Origin: Nyssa sinensis
Lineage: Eukaryota; Streptophyta; Magnoliopsida; Cornales; Nyssaceae
Direction of reading: 5' to 3'
Assembly (NCBI GenBank): GCA_008638375.1
Contig: CM018050.1
Location: 26,293,097-26,357,096 of the forward strand
Length of the DNA stretch: 64,000 nucleotides
The notes beneath the pieces were generated by a model. It made no database searches. It was not told the DNA's origin and saw only the letters and a list, made by a program, of their open reading frames with translations. Position numbers and translations under genes: made by a program. Shown piece by piece: positions 23,227 to 35,330 of the stretch. Position 1 is the first letter of the stretch. Each line of letters opens with the position of its first letter.

Positions 23227-26200
23227 TGTCACATCCCAAACCCCACCCTGTGCGGATTAGGGATAATGACCAACTAGTTAGGTACCTCGGTAATACATTA
23301 ACCCTTTTATAGCATATTGATTATATGTCTAACCAAAGGCCTCTTTACATGTCGAAATAGATTGCATTGGATCAAATAAAATCATGCAACGGAATCTACG
23401 TCTGTAAAAAATTTGTTTGAATGCAGTCACACTTGGCAAAATATAGGTAACATTTCATCAGAGTTATAATAATATGAGCTTAACATTACGTTACACATGA
23501 CTATCTGAACTATTACATCATTGTAAACACCATTCATATTCTTATTTACTCTAAGTTGTCACATCAATCTGGTATCAATCAATTCATTGTTGATACCTCC
23601 ATGGTTGGGATATTAATCCTTGTCTAGCTAGAGTCTCTATTTATCATAACTTACTACCATTTGAATCTGTAAACTTCTTAGTTATTCCTAAAAATATATA
23701 TGATAAAACCTTGTGAGTTTAATGAAAAGCTCGTGAGTACCACCAGTCCCCTATTATAGGTTTCTGAAAACCCCTTTCATAAACTTTCATAACTTTCGTA
23801 TGCTTTCATAAATAGCAGTTAAAAGAAGATGTACTGAAGGCTACTAATGTAGACACCTCATTTTGAGACACTTGATTAAATAAAGTTAGTTTTATCATTT
23901 TTGGTAAGTTGTTACAATATGTCCCATCTAGGAGTATTTTAGTAATTTCTCATTTTTCCCATAGAGGACATTCCCATCATTTTTGCCATAGAGGGTATTT
24001 CTATCATTTTATTCATAGAGGGTATTTTGGACATTTTGGTCATTATGTCCACTAAGGGTGTTTTGTTCATTTGACACATTAGGACCCTTTAAGGTATTCT
24101 AGTCATAATTCTCACTAAGGGCATTTTGGAAATTTCAAATGTTTTCCTACCCTTTAGGGGTAGTTTGGTAAATACTAGAGGTTTCTCATCTTCTAGGGGT
24201 ATTTCTGTAATATTAGTGTCATTTTTCCTTTTGGAGGACACTTTGATAATTATAAAATATTCCTATCCTATATAGTTTATTTTGGTCATTCATAGGCATA
24301 CATGTAATTTTCATGTCATTTTACCCGTATAGGGTTAATTTGGTAATTTTGGTCTTTAGGGACAATTTTGACTTTTTTATACCTTGGTAGGTGTTTGTGT
24401 AATTTCCTTGTCCCTAAATTCTCCACCAAATTAAGGGCGATATAGTAAATAGAGGTTTATCCACAAAATACTTGCCTATTTCCCTTCCTTTCTTATCTTT
24501 AGAGATTGGCTTAGATTTGTGCACCAACTACTTGCTAATTTTTCTCTCTTCCTTATCCTAAGGGATTTGCCTAGATTTATGCACCAAATACTTGACAATT
24601 TTTCTCCCTTCCTTATTCCAATGAATTTTTCCTAGATTTGTGCACAAAATAATATCTATATCTAATTGCTTGCTCATTAAGCATTCAATCTTGGCCATTC
24701 ATCCATAAAATTCATTGTGAGTCATTGGATCAAACCTCCTTACTTTTTTCAAATAAATAAGACCCCCTGGTCACCATAATTCAAGGGCACACAGATAGAG
24801 ACAGACATAAAATTCAAGAAACCAGATGTTGCTGCAATAGTTTCCCATATTTCTTCTTCCATATTTTTAAGCCTTGTTTCAACACAAGCAATAGTTCTAA
24901 TCCGTTGAAGGAGCAATTCTACACCATTGAAGAGTCAATCCAAGGATTCAAGCTCAAAAAATTGTTTGATTCAACCCAAACAATCAGGTATGCTCCCTAA
25001 AACCCTACTATTTTCCCTTTTTTTTCCTAATTCAATTCATCTTATCACTCTTGATAGAATAAATTGAATTAGAGAACTACGTTGCCTCTGATTCCATTAT
25101 CTGAATAAATAAGTAGGACATCTCATGGGCCCGAGTCTACACTTTTCCTTTAATCTTATTTACTTTATGTCTTTTTTTTTTTATTCATGTCAATCTCTAC
25201 TTCTACTCCTTTTTAATTTATTTACTTTATGTATTCCATTTACTTTATTCGTTAATGTCATTATTATCATTATCTCTGAATGTTCACTTTGTTTCTTGTT
25301 TATATTAGGGAATCAAAGCCTTGTGGATAAAAACGAGAGGCCAGTCCATTCGGACTGGGCGGGAGGGGTGCCTAACCCCTTCCCATCTCGTACCTTAGCT
25401 CCCGGATCTGGAATTATTTGGTTCATTATAGACTGGTTTTGCTTTACTTTATTTTAGCCCATGTCAAGGGGTTTAGAATGTAAATAGGACCAAAGTATTG
25501 TAATTTTAGTTTTCTTTGCTATTCTTTTTACATGTATTCTTCATGGGTTGTATCAGGTTTGTTTGTTATTTAGCCTAAAGTAAACTGATGACTCCTTTGT
25601 ATATTCATTGTACACTCCAATCTGAAAAAAATGGCGTGTTCCTCTCCCACCTCGAAGGAATGGACTTTTAAAGCCGTGAAGGTTTCTTTGACATTCCTCG
25701 CCTCCTATTTTCCAGCACTTGTGCTCACAACTAGAATTCTTTAAATGTAAACATATAACTGAGAGTTGCAAGATTATTTCTAAAATCACGTAAGAGCTTA
25801 TGCCAGGTAGTTTTGCAAGATAAAACATCATATCATAAATCTGTAGCTGAAAATGCCAATGATAAGATAGTACATGTCAAAAGATTCTTAGAGTTTGTCC
25901 CTTGGGACCATAGGTTGTCTAATAGTGACCATACTGCAATTCAGAGCTCATAGCTTACATTATCTGCTATAAAGACTTAATGGAAGTCTATCAGCTCTTT
26001 ACCCCTCGACAAGATTCATGTTGACTGGCTCTTTACCCCAAATCGGGTTCATGCTAATTGGCTCTTTACCCGTAGTCGGGTTAATAAATGTGGCATGTAA
26101 GATGGCATTTAAAACATGTTTGCAAAGCTTTTATTAAGATATTTATGCTATAAAACAATTAAAGAGATTCTACTTAAAAACATGTAATTCAAATATTTTT

Positions 26201-29200
26201 CACAGTATTCTAAAAACTATCATAAAACTAAAACATTTAGCATCGTAAGATGAAATATGTCATAAAACTGTAGAAGAATTGCATTTTATGAAAAATGTCC
26301 CCACTTCAAGGTTCAAAGTTACTCACATGTGGTCTAGAGTCCACAGTCACTTGCTTACTTGACTTGTTTCAGTCATTCATCTTATCTCTATTTCCTTGCT
26401 GGTGATCTTAAATCATGGATTAGAATACACTGATACTAGATTAGTATATATCTCAACTTAAATCTTTGCTTACTTAATGTTCTTAATCTTTTCTGGACTT
26501 ATCTTTCTATTTAGGACTCCCTTATGGTCTTTAATTAGGATTCCTAGCATTTCTTAGTTTCTTTGGTGGCTTCCTTTAGTTCTTAGGGGCATTTTTATCA
26601 TTTGCTCTTTACATGTCATATATTGTTCGATATTTTATTTATCTTAACAAACTTCATTTTTTAGCCTAGAGGGTCTTCCAATCATAAGGCATGTCTCTCT
26701 TCTACTTCCTGAGTTTATCTGATTACTTAATTAAGCCTTAAGGGTAATTCGATAATTTTACCATTCATATCTCACATCTTAGGTGCTTCAATCGTCTTAA
26801 GTGGAGCTCCTTTTTGGACTCAAAGACTCTTATAAACATTGGTATGGGTTCTTTTTAACTTTTTATACTCTTCTGGTAGCTTAATTAAGTCTTAGGGACG
26901 TATTCATCATTTTTTAGTTTGTTTTAGTGTTCTATTTTTCCTAAATGGACATCACCGTTAGGTTTGGAATACCGAAGATAATAAATTCAGCCTTTTTCGG
27001 AGCTTAATTAGCCTTCTTGTAGCTTACTTTAGGTCTAGGGTATTTTCGTAATTTTATATTTTCATGTGTGACCATCTTCGGTGCCTAGATACTTAATTAG
27101 CCCTCGCCGTCAACTTATTTCTTAGTTAATTACCTCCTCTTGACTGTTTCTTAAGCCTCTTAGATCCTATAAGAGTGATTAATACTCATTAAGTACTATA
27201 TTAGTAGTTCATCTTTTAAGGACCTATAATTTATGAGTCTCATTTGGTTAAGCAGACTCCATCACTGAGTCCAGAATGGTCAGTAAAAGCTTAAGTATGA
27301 AGTTTCATAATTTTTTGTATTTATTTGACTACTTAACTAAAGATGTAGAGTTGCACTAAATATGCCTACTGATCTTCATTTATATTTTAGAAATTTTGTT
27401 TGCTAAAATAGATCCTACCAATTGGGTCTAAAGCATTGAAAAATCTTAGGTTAGGCTTTTTCGAATCTTAATTTGATCATTTGTAGCATTAATTAAGTTA
27501 AATGTAGTTTCTACTGACATTTTTGCATTTGTTTAGGGGTAAAATGGTCATTTTGACACTTTTAGGGGGCACTTTTGTAATTTACCAAAAATCGAGGACT
27601 TACGTGAAACTTCTAGAATTTACTATTTTAAAATAATTATTTTTCTAATTTAGAAGGGTATTTTTAAATTATTTTTTTCATATATTAAGCCAAAGTAGAA
27701 TTAGTCCTAAACTATTAGGGTCGATTTATAAATAAGAAAAATTTTGGTTCAGTAAATAGGGTTTAGAGCCGAACCCTTTGTTTTTCTCTAAAAACCAACT
27801 GATTCAATCATCTCTTAAATGAACTGTTGCCCATGCCTTGGGAGCTGACCGGTCTAATCGGTTCAACGCGTCATGGTGGCATCAGCCTTGTGTCAGCAAA
27901 ATGACATTGTCTCGTTTATATATTTAATTAAACCTTATGCTGAAACGACACCATTTCTTTTAAGTGTTGAATCTATTTTTCGTTGGGTCGGCCCAAACTC
28001 CTTAACCAACCTGACCCAAGGTTACTATTCACCATTTTCGCCATTCGCCATTCGCCCGTCACTGTTCACCTTCAAACCCTTGAGAATTCCAGTCCCTAAT
28101 TCGCATGATTTTAGACATGTTTTCTTCATATCTTTGATACCAAATCATTCCTTAAGTCCCTAAGATTATTTTGGCATTACTTTGGGGCTTCGAAATAAGC
28201 TGGAAAGCTCAATCATTCACTCATGGTCGTTTTTTAATAATTCCTATATCTCACTCGTTTCTTCACCAAATTGAGTTCTGTTTGTTGCTATATGATCATG
28301 AGATCATAGGCTTCGATTTCCTACCTTTGGAATTGAGCTTGGTGTTCAATTCTTTCAGTTTTGTGAACCCTATAACATGTAGACCGTGTCCCAATCAATC
28401 AAAGTTTGTTTAGTTTAGGTTGATACCTAACCCATCTTCTAAGCTTATGTTAATGACGGTTCTTTAATACCTCATTTGATACAGGTTTGAGAGGTCTCTT
28501 GACTTCCTCTCTCTAGCTTCTCTCTTTAAAGCAATCCATTTTCTATTATGTTCATTTCTTCTTTCTCTTATCATCTCTCTATCTCTTGTTTGGTATGGCC
28601 TTCAAGGCTTTTGGGGCATATCTTTTGTACACACACACACACACACACATATACATATATATACATACACACAACTGCCCAAGAATTTCACTCCACCTTC
28701 CATATGCTCCAATCAACTTCTCCTTTAGGGTTGGCAGCCGCAATGGCGGGTTGTCCTTACTATTCTCATGTGTTGCCGCCTTTCAATATGCTACTTCATA
28801 GCTAATAATTCAGGCCTATTCCTGCCCTTTTTTCCCTCTAATCTTACACACACTCTTACTCTCACACATGTTCACGTGTACACATACATACATATATATA
28901 TATATTATCATGCGCATTTATATACACCTCATATATCATGTGTGTATGTGTACATGTAATAATGTATACACGCCTCCCCATTTTATAACCTGTTGTGCCC
29001 TCGATATAATGCCTATGTTTACCATATTCTCTAATATTTTATTTTATCTTTTTTGGTAATTACTCAGTAATTATTTTATTGAATAATTTGTGATAGTTGA
29101 TGTATAACTTTCTTACTCTTGGCTAATGATGTACCTAACCACCTTACTTTACTAACCCAGGTTAGGTTAGTTTTACATGTGGTTAAGTTTTTATTCTTGC

Positions 29201-29365
29201 ATCGAGTTGTGGCCTACTTTAGGTTAGGTTAGCCATCCTAATCCTAGCTCATTACATGATACTATATTTTTCCCTGAAGAATTTTTGAAAAGATCCTTCT
29301 CGATATAGCTCCTAATATATTGCATTAAGTTTACCCAATTCATTAGGTAGGGGTGTTACAAAGCT
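23222..29365 (+). mobile_element. Solo LTR B of a Tekay-like gypsy element (23227-29360), with nested solo LTR C
   Basis: Starts TGTCACATCCCAAACCCC and ends GGGGTGTTACA. Flanking GAGCT (23222-23226) and AAGCT (29361-29365) match at 4 of 5 and restore the copia RT frame when one is removed. Subtracting nested LTR C and its duplication leaves about 4.25 kb. The termini resemble those of the chromovirus at 35336-45979 (TGTCATGACCCGAAACCC ... GGTATTACA). No internal gag or pol is present, so it is a solo LTR left by LTR-LTR recombination. Open frames inside are short and unconvincing. Microsatellites occur at 28629-28673 and 28850-28910. Confidence 0.8.
23843..25734 (+). mobile_element. Solo LTR C of the Tat-like family (23848-25729)
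   Basis: 1882 bp aligning end to end with LTR A (19450-21258): TGTAGACACCTCATTTTGAG to GTGCTCACA. Flanks ACTAA (23843-23847) and ACTAG (25730-25734) match at 4 of 5. It lies inside solo LTR B, so three insertion levels are stacked (C in B in copia D). Confidence 0.78.
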
Positions 29366-29800
29366 TACTTCAATCCATATAAAGCTTTCTCTCAAGACCT
29401 TTAGGTTGTTCAACATAGACTTCTTCTTTCAAGAATCCATTTAAGAAAGTACTTTTAACATCAATTTGATATAACATGAAATTCAATGCACATGCCATTG
29501 CTAACAAAATTCAAATGGATTCTAACCTTGCAAGAAGTGCAAAACATTCATCATAATCTATACCTTCAACTTGTGTATATCCTTATGCCATTAGCTTTAC
29601 CTTATTTCTAATAATTGTACCAAATTCATCTAATTTATTCTTAAAAATCCATTTGGTACCAATTACATTAGTGTTTTCAAGCCTTTGAACAAGAACTCAT
29701 ACTCTATTTTTCTCAAATTGACTTAGCTCTTCTTGCATTGTATCAATCCAAATCTTGTCTTTTAAAGCTTCATTCACATTTTTGGCCCATACATTGAGGT
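29361..29800 (-). pseudogene. copia D reverse transcriptase, proximal fragment
   Basis: Minus strand translates to [17 protein letters not shown] preceded by YQIDVKS, the conserved fingers region of copia RT, and earlier to a K-x-x-x-M/L-x-G-Y-T-Q-V-E-G-I-D-Y stretch. It ends at the LTR B insertion. An in-frame TAA replaces the Gln of Y-G-L-K-Q. Upstream portions have frame changes. Confidence 0.82.
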
Positions 29801-30429
29801 ATAACATAGATGAGTAATTTCACTCATGATTTTTTCACTTTTAGTTTTCATTCCACTCTTAACGTCACCAATTATTTAAGGGATTGGATGGTTCTTTTGT
29901 ATTCTAGTTAGTCTAATTATTGAAGATGATTCAGATTGATCTATTTGATGATCACTATGAATTGATCCACTTCCAAACTCTTTTTTATGCGGATCTATCA
30001 CAGTTGACCTTGTAGGTAACTCATCTATTGATTTGGAGCTATATTGTGCTTCTCATTATTTATTTCTTCACTAATATAGGTCATAAAAATATCATCATAA
30101 TCATAGCTTATTTCTTCATTTTCATGATTTACGAGATCATTGACTATGACATTAACTGATTCCATAACTATATAGATTCTTAAGTTGAATACTCTGTAAG
30201 TCGTACTATTCATAGCATATCTTAAAAAGAAACCTTCATCACTTTTGTAGTTGAATTTATCAAGATGTTCTCTATCTCGTAAAATATAGCATGAACTACA
30301 AAATTTTTATAACCATTGGTTACTTCCCAATACATAACTAATATAGAGTTATAAGTGTCTTTAATCTTAGATATACTTTGTTAATGGCATAGCATGCAAT
30401 GTTTACTGCTTCAACCTATAATTTTTTTG

Positions 30430-30960
30430 GCTAATTGTCTATTGTTAAGCATTATTTGGGACATCTCTTAAACCACTCGATTCTTTCTCTCAACAACCTT
30501 ATTTTATCGTGGAGTACTAGTAACTTAGTGTTTTTGTGCAATTCCTAGTAAATTGAGATATTCAATAAACTCAAACTTATCAAAATGTTTGCCTCTATTA
30601 CTTCAAATTCTGGTGATTAAACATCATTCCTCATTTTGAATCATTTTGCATAATTTAATTAGTTTTTTTATAGGCATCTATTTTTTCTTTAAGAAAATCA
30701 ACCCATGTGCCTTTTACTAGCTATATTTTCCATAGGAACTGGTCCCATCAGATCCATATATAATAGCTCTAAAGTTCTACTTGTTGCGATTTTATTTGTT
30801 CTCTTATGTGAGGCTTTAATTTGCTTTCTTTTTTTGTCATGGACCACACACCAATTTCTTGGTTGCTTCTAAGGTGGGTAAACCTCTAACAATTTCTTTC
30901 TTGAAGAGCCTTGCTAGATTCCTCATATTAACATGTCCTAATCTTTGGTGTCATAGGTTT
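30430..30960 (-). pseudogene. copia D integrase and pre-integrase remnants
   Basis: Around 30460-30530 the minus strand reads N-K-V-V-E-R-K-N-R-V-V (family Q-N-G-V-V-E-R-K-N-R), the catalytic Glu region of copia integrase. Around 30840-30950 it reads a pre-integrase stretch with R-T-C-x-Y-E-E-S-S-K-A-L, matching G-H-V-N-M-R-N-L. Several stops. The 1.85-kb insert lies just upstream on this strand. Confidence 0.72.
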
Positions 30961-31025
30961 ATAGTATCTAAAATTGTCCCATTGCATACTTAAGTAAGGT
31001 CTGGTATTATTGAATACCAATTATC
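30957..31025 (+). repeat. 69-bp direct repeat, left copy
   Basis: GTTTATAGTATCTAAAATTG ... ACCAATTATC, identical by eye over 69 bases to 32878-32946. It is copia D protease/pre-integrase spacer sequence duplicated on both sides of the insert. Confidence 0.95.
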
Positions 31026-32877
31026 GACACTCCAAAGCTACACTACAACTACCGCGTTATTCTTTGAACGTAATCAAATTTTGGCGCCGTTGCCAGGGAG
31101 ACTAAATTAAAAGAATAATAAACAGAATTTCTGAAATTACAGAAGTATTAGACGGTTAACAAGAAAATAAAAATATAGAAAAGTGATTTGAATTGCAAAT
31201 AAAAATTAAATAGACTGATTGACGGACAAAGTATTCAAATTTAACGAACAGTAGAGTTTCGGGAATCCCTTGCACATATATGGTATTTTAATTATTCTTA
31301 ATTCACTGATAACTCAATTGAGAAATTAAATTCCAAAAATCTCAATCGGAAGATTTAAAATTATGAACCAAAATTAAACTGAAAGTAACCCTTTGAAAAA
31401 TCATTCAACACTTTTAAATCACACGAATTATTATTCACATTGAGAAAACCCAGCGACGACAATATACCCAACGAGCAATATTGCAGCAAAGAATTGAATC
31501 AATATAAATAACTAATTGTTCCAAAAATAATCAAAACATTAATCCATTCAATAGAAAAAACATGACTGAATCTATAAACAGACTGAAACCTTTAATTATT
31601 CGGAGAATAAAATCCAACACTAAATTGCGAATGATTATCAAAGAATTTAATAAATAAAAATCACATACTGGAATCAAAAATAAATTAAAATAATATCTAG
31701 TGTGCAAGTTCATTCCTAACTCTACTTGGAGATTTAGTTACCCATGTACAGGACAGATAACGAAAACCTCATAAAAAAATATTCTGCCATGGAGTGACTG
31801 TAGCTTCTTCTTCTCTGCGCAGCGCCTTGCGCCACACCACTGCTCTCTGTTCTCTGTACAGTAGCCGCCATCCACTGCCTCCGTTTGTATATATATTTTT
31901 CTTTTATTAGCAACCGCAGGATTTTTAAATAGCAGCCCTAGCCCAACTCCAAGTCAGCCGCGCCACATGCATATTGGCAGCCGCACATGGCCCAGCCCAG
32001 TCATGTATTCTCACGCGCATGGGCAACCACACAACAGCAGCTATGGGCCCCACCGCAGCTCCATTCAACGCCTCACTAAATTCACCAAGCAGCCACAATT
32101 AAGCCCCTCTCACGTTCAGCCCACTGATGGACCCCACATCAAGCCTTTCATTATTTTTTTCTCTTGTTTTGTTGCTTCAATTAAACTGGGCTCCATGCTT
32201 CTTAGTTTTCTTCAATCAGCATCACAAACACCATGGGCTCCACTTCAATTCTTAAGTCAGCCGCACATGCAACTAAGGCCCATTAAAGCCCCTTTAATTT
32301 TTTTCCTCCAGCCGCACAAGCTTACAGCCATAATGTTCAAGCCCATTTTTTTATTAGATAACGATTGAATCTTAACTCAGGTTCTTCACAAAAGTTGTAG
32401 CCCCGGATGAATAGATAATTTTAGACTCAAGAATCACCTGATTTGGACTTTGGAAGCTCAAGTTATGTCCCCTTCAAGTTGGCTGGATGGACAGAATTTG
32501 GAACAGCTTCCCAGACCTGATTTCGAAACAATGTTTGGAGGCCCAAACGAACTCTGAAAACTTCATGAAGACCGTTTTCTCATTCTAAAACCCTAACGCT
32601 ATCTAAATCTCAATTGAAACTCAATGGTCGAATCTGTCAAAAAATCAAAAATAGTTTCAAAAATATTAAGTGTAAAGCGCAATTGCAAACTATCTCTTGC
32701 CAACAAAAAATGCAATATTTGAGATTTAAAATATTATAAAATAATGCTCAAATATATCTCGCTGTAAATAGAAATTAAATTTAATAAAATTAATTGAAGC
32801 TTAACATTTCTATTCATATTTCTAGCAATTTTAATCAAATAATGGGACATTTAGAGTTCACTTTTGCGCACTCATCA
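31026..32877. mobile_element. 1.85-kb insert carrying an LTR-retrotransposon primer site, between 69-bp repeats
   Basis: At 31079-31100 the sequence TTTTGGCGCCGTTGCCAGGGA resembles the primer-binding site (tRNA-Asp type) that follows the LTR in Athila-like and related plant gypsy elements. Only about 50 bp precede it, so the LTR is not complete. No LTR pair, no recognisable gag or pol. GC-richer stretch 31790-32350 contains repeated GCAGCCGC/AGCCGCACATG words and a 133-codon open frame (31967-32368) without recognisable motifs. It looks like a fragment of a large non-autonomous retroelement captured into copia D. Confidence 0.6.
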
Positions 32878-32946
32878 GTTTATAGTATCTAAAATTGTCC
32901 CATTGCATACTTAAGTAAGGTCTGGTATTATTGAATACCAATTATC
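32878..32946 (+). repeat. 69-bp direct repeat, right copy
   Basis: Identical by eye to 30957-31025. The copia reading continues rightward from here. Confidence 0.95.
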
Positions 32947-34360
32947 TACAATTTTAAAACTCCTTACTATGTACTCTCCATTTCTATCTATCACTAAACA
33001 ACTAGAATTATCGAAATTGACCTTATGTTGTGCATTACACAGATGATTAACACTTATTAAACTTTCTTTAAGTCCATCAACCTAATGAACATCATTTATC
33101 TTGGGAAATCCAAGTGTTTTAATAGAACATTTACTAATTATCTTACACTTATTTCCATCCCCTACAGTGATTGTTCCACCTTTGCATTTTTCTAAATAAC
33201 AAAATTGTATTTTGTCACTAGTCATGTGTCTTAAGGAACCACCATCAAATAACTATGTAGATGTGGTTGTAACTTTGTAAGAAGTGTATGCTATAAAAGC
33301 TTTGACCGGTTCTTTCCTTACCCATATTGATTTTATAACCTCCTTATCATTTGTTATACTAGCCTTTTTGGGATAGGTTGAGGGAGACTTATCCATGGGT
33401 GAGATTTTCCTTGTTGGGTTAATGTATGTATAGATGTAGTTATAACTTTGTAGGAAGTATGTGCTATAGAAGCTTTGACTAGTTCTTCCTTTACCCATAT
33501 TGACTATATAACCTCTTTATCATTTGTTACACTATCTTTTTTGGGATAGGTTGAGGGAGACTTATCCATGGTTGAGTTTTTCCTTTTAGGATTCATGCAT
33601 GGATTTCCTTTTGTCTCAATTTTCAGTCTATTTTTTTCATCATTTATTTTCTTAGACTGTTTATTTAATTTGTGGAGTTTATTTTATTATCTAGTTTTGG
33701 AAGGTTGACTCAGTGGAGGATACCAAATTTGATATAAAAAAAGGCCTAATGTGACCTTTAACTCCATAATAATAACAAATAGGAATAAATTTCTTATCAA
33801 ATTTTTGAATTTTCTTAGAGGATTTAGGAACTTTTTCCTTGATAATTGGTTCACTAGTCTTTGAATTTCTAGAGGATCTTCCTTTAGTTTTTGGATTAGG
33901 TTGCTTCACTTTTTTACTAAATACTAACCACATTTTATCATTAGGGGATTTTAAACCTATCAAAATTTCCTCAAGTTTTAAGGTTTACTTATTCATCTTT
34001 TGAATTGTTTCATTATAATTATTCAATTCTTTTTTAAGATTTTCATCCTCAGTAAGAATTAAGTTTCTCTCATTTATACTTTGTTGAAACTTATTCTCAA
34101 GAAGTTTAGTTTTATCTTCCAACGACTAATAAGGAGTGCATCATATCCACATGTATTTTAGATTATTCTAATATAGACTCAAGTATATATTTTGTAGTCT
34201 CTAGTTCATTGATCATAACCAACAATTTTTTGTTTATATTCTTCTGCTTAATACATGTAACAACCATAGCATTACAGGCATTTTGTAATTCTTTGTTGTT
34301 TAACTCAAAATCAAGTTTTTTACTAGAATTTTTAGTGCTAGATTTTGAACTCATTTAATT
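32947..34360 (-). pseudogene. copia D gag and protease remnants
   Basis: At about 33150-33240 the minus strand reads D-G-G-S-L-R-H-M-T-S-D, the protease site (family D-S-G-C-S-R-H-M-T), followed by CKGGTITVGDGNKC. At 33691-33963 it reads C-Y-Y-Y-G-V-K-G-H-I-R, a gag zinc knuckle that lost its second Cys. 34163-34354 (63 residues) is a charged helical gag segment starting MSSKSSTKNSSKK. Stops and frame shifts occur throughout. Confidence 0.78.
33255..33600 (+). repeat. ~172-bp tandem duplication within copia D gag-protease spacer
   Basis: Two consecutive copies, about 33255-33428 and 33430-33600, both containing GGGATAGGTTGAGGGAGACT and TTACCCATATTGA. The copies differ at scattered sites. Confidence 0.88.
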
Positions 34361-34439
34361 AGACTCCATCTAAGTAAAGTGAGATTTCAGACACTCTTAA
34401 TATTAAGAATTTTCACAAATTAAATTCACAGAAGAATTA

Positions 34440-34452
34440 GCTCTGATACCAA
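34440..34452 (-). promoter_or_regulatory. Primer-binding site of copia D
   Basis: Minus-strand TTGGTATCAGAGC, initiator-tRNA type, one base after the presumed LTR end at 34454. Confidence 0.85.
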
Positions 34453-34453
34453 T

Positions 34454-35168
34454 TGCGAAGAAACAAATAACTTGCAGAATTATGTCAGTTAATTAATCAA
34501 AACCTAATAAAGTCAGGTTCAATTAATTATGATCGTTGTCTTACTTATCACAAATATATATATATATATATATGAAGTTGATCACTGCATAAGAAATCCT
34601 CTTGTTGAATTACTTTAACAATGAATCCAAGTATATCAAGTATCACATTAAAATAATAAAATAATAAAAATACGAGCACGAAGATTTATGTGGGAAACTC
34701 TCATGGAAAATAAAACTCATACCAAGTTGCAAAAGATCCACTAATAAAAAAGAATGACAATACAAGTTCACAAAGTTATCAGCGCACAAACAACTAATCT
34801 ATCACCTCTATTGATTTACATGTTTGTATGTTTACAACTTCTTCTTGTATGCTTCAATTTTGATTAATCTTCTACAGTTCAATCCAAACACCAACCATGA
34901 TCCATCAATCCACTACCTTCCATATTGTGCAAATCTCATGCAATGAAAAACCACGCTTTAGCCCTCTATATGTTCTTACGTGTATTATTTTAACACTAGG
35001 TATATAAATTTTAACCACAAGGTTTATAACCTTGCACCAAACTAACAATATGAAAAAATTAAAGCTTAAGATTTCTCTATAATTGTCTATGTTTCAAGAC
35101 GTTAAGGTCTTTTCTATGCAAACCATAATACTCTATCTATACTAATAATATTGTATATTAGACCTACA
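34454..35168 (-). repeat. Presumed 5' LTR of copia D (outer end uncertain)
   Basis: Begins TGCGAAGAAAC on the + strand next to the primer site. Contains ACGAAGATTTATGTGGG, a word common in copia LTRs. The outer end is a guess, at the CA of TTAGACCTACA. No second LTR is available for comparison. Confidence 0.5.
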
Positions 35169-35330
35169 TTCTTTAGGAGAATGTTTTGTGTACGAAATTG
35201 GCAAGTCCTATTCAAATTGGTGCAAAATTGGCCACGCGCATTCGAATGAGAATTCACCTTTCGTTCAGACGAGACCGTTTCGACGGGAACCATTCTTCCA
35301 TTCAGACAGGGAGGCTACTGGAATCACACT
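35169..35330. other. Short unassigned stretch
   Basis: No motif recognised. It separates copia D from the chromovirus. Confidence 0.4.

Larger units (their letters stand above)
23166..35168 (-). mobile_element. Ty1/copia element D, minus strand, heavily interrupted
   Basis: Pieces at about 23166-23226, 29361-31025, 32947-34453 and a presumed 5' LTR from 34454 form one minus-strand copia element. The RT reading KALYGLK-(stop)-A at 29361-29400 continues as PRAWYERLKS at 23226-23180, across the 6.1-kb solo-LTR insertion. Order on the minus strand is primer site, gag with CCHC relic, protease, pre-integrase, integrase, RT. The RNase H and 3' LTR are missing on the left, replaced by the Tat-like element. 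All domains carry stops. The left and right outer limits are estimates. Confidence 0.82.

Noticed and set aside
19450..25582. LTR A and LTR C as the 5' and 3' LTRs of one element
   Set aside because: C lies inside LTR B and is flanked by its own near-matching 5-bp duplication, whereas the bases outside A (ATATA) and C do not match each other.
31967..32368. 133-codon open frame as a gene
   Set aside because: Skewed His/Pro/Ser/Gln composition, no motif, lies in a fragmentary retroelement insert; the frame could be open by chance in a GC-richer stretch.
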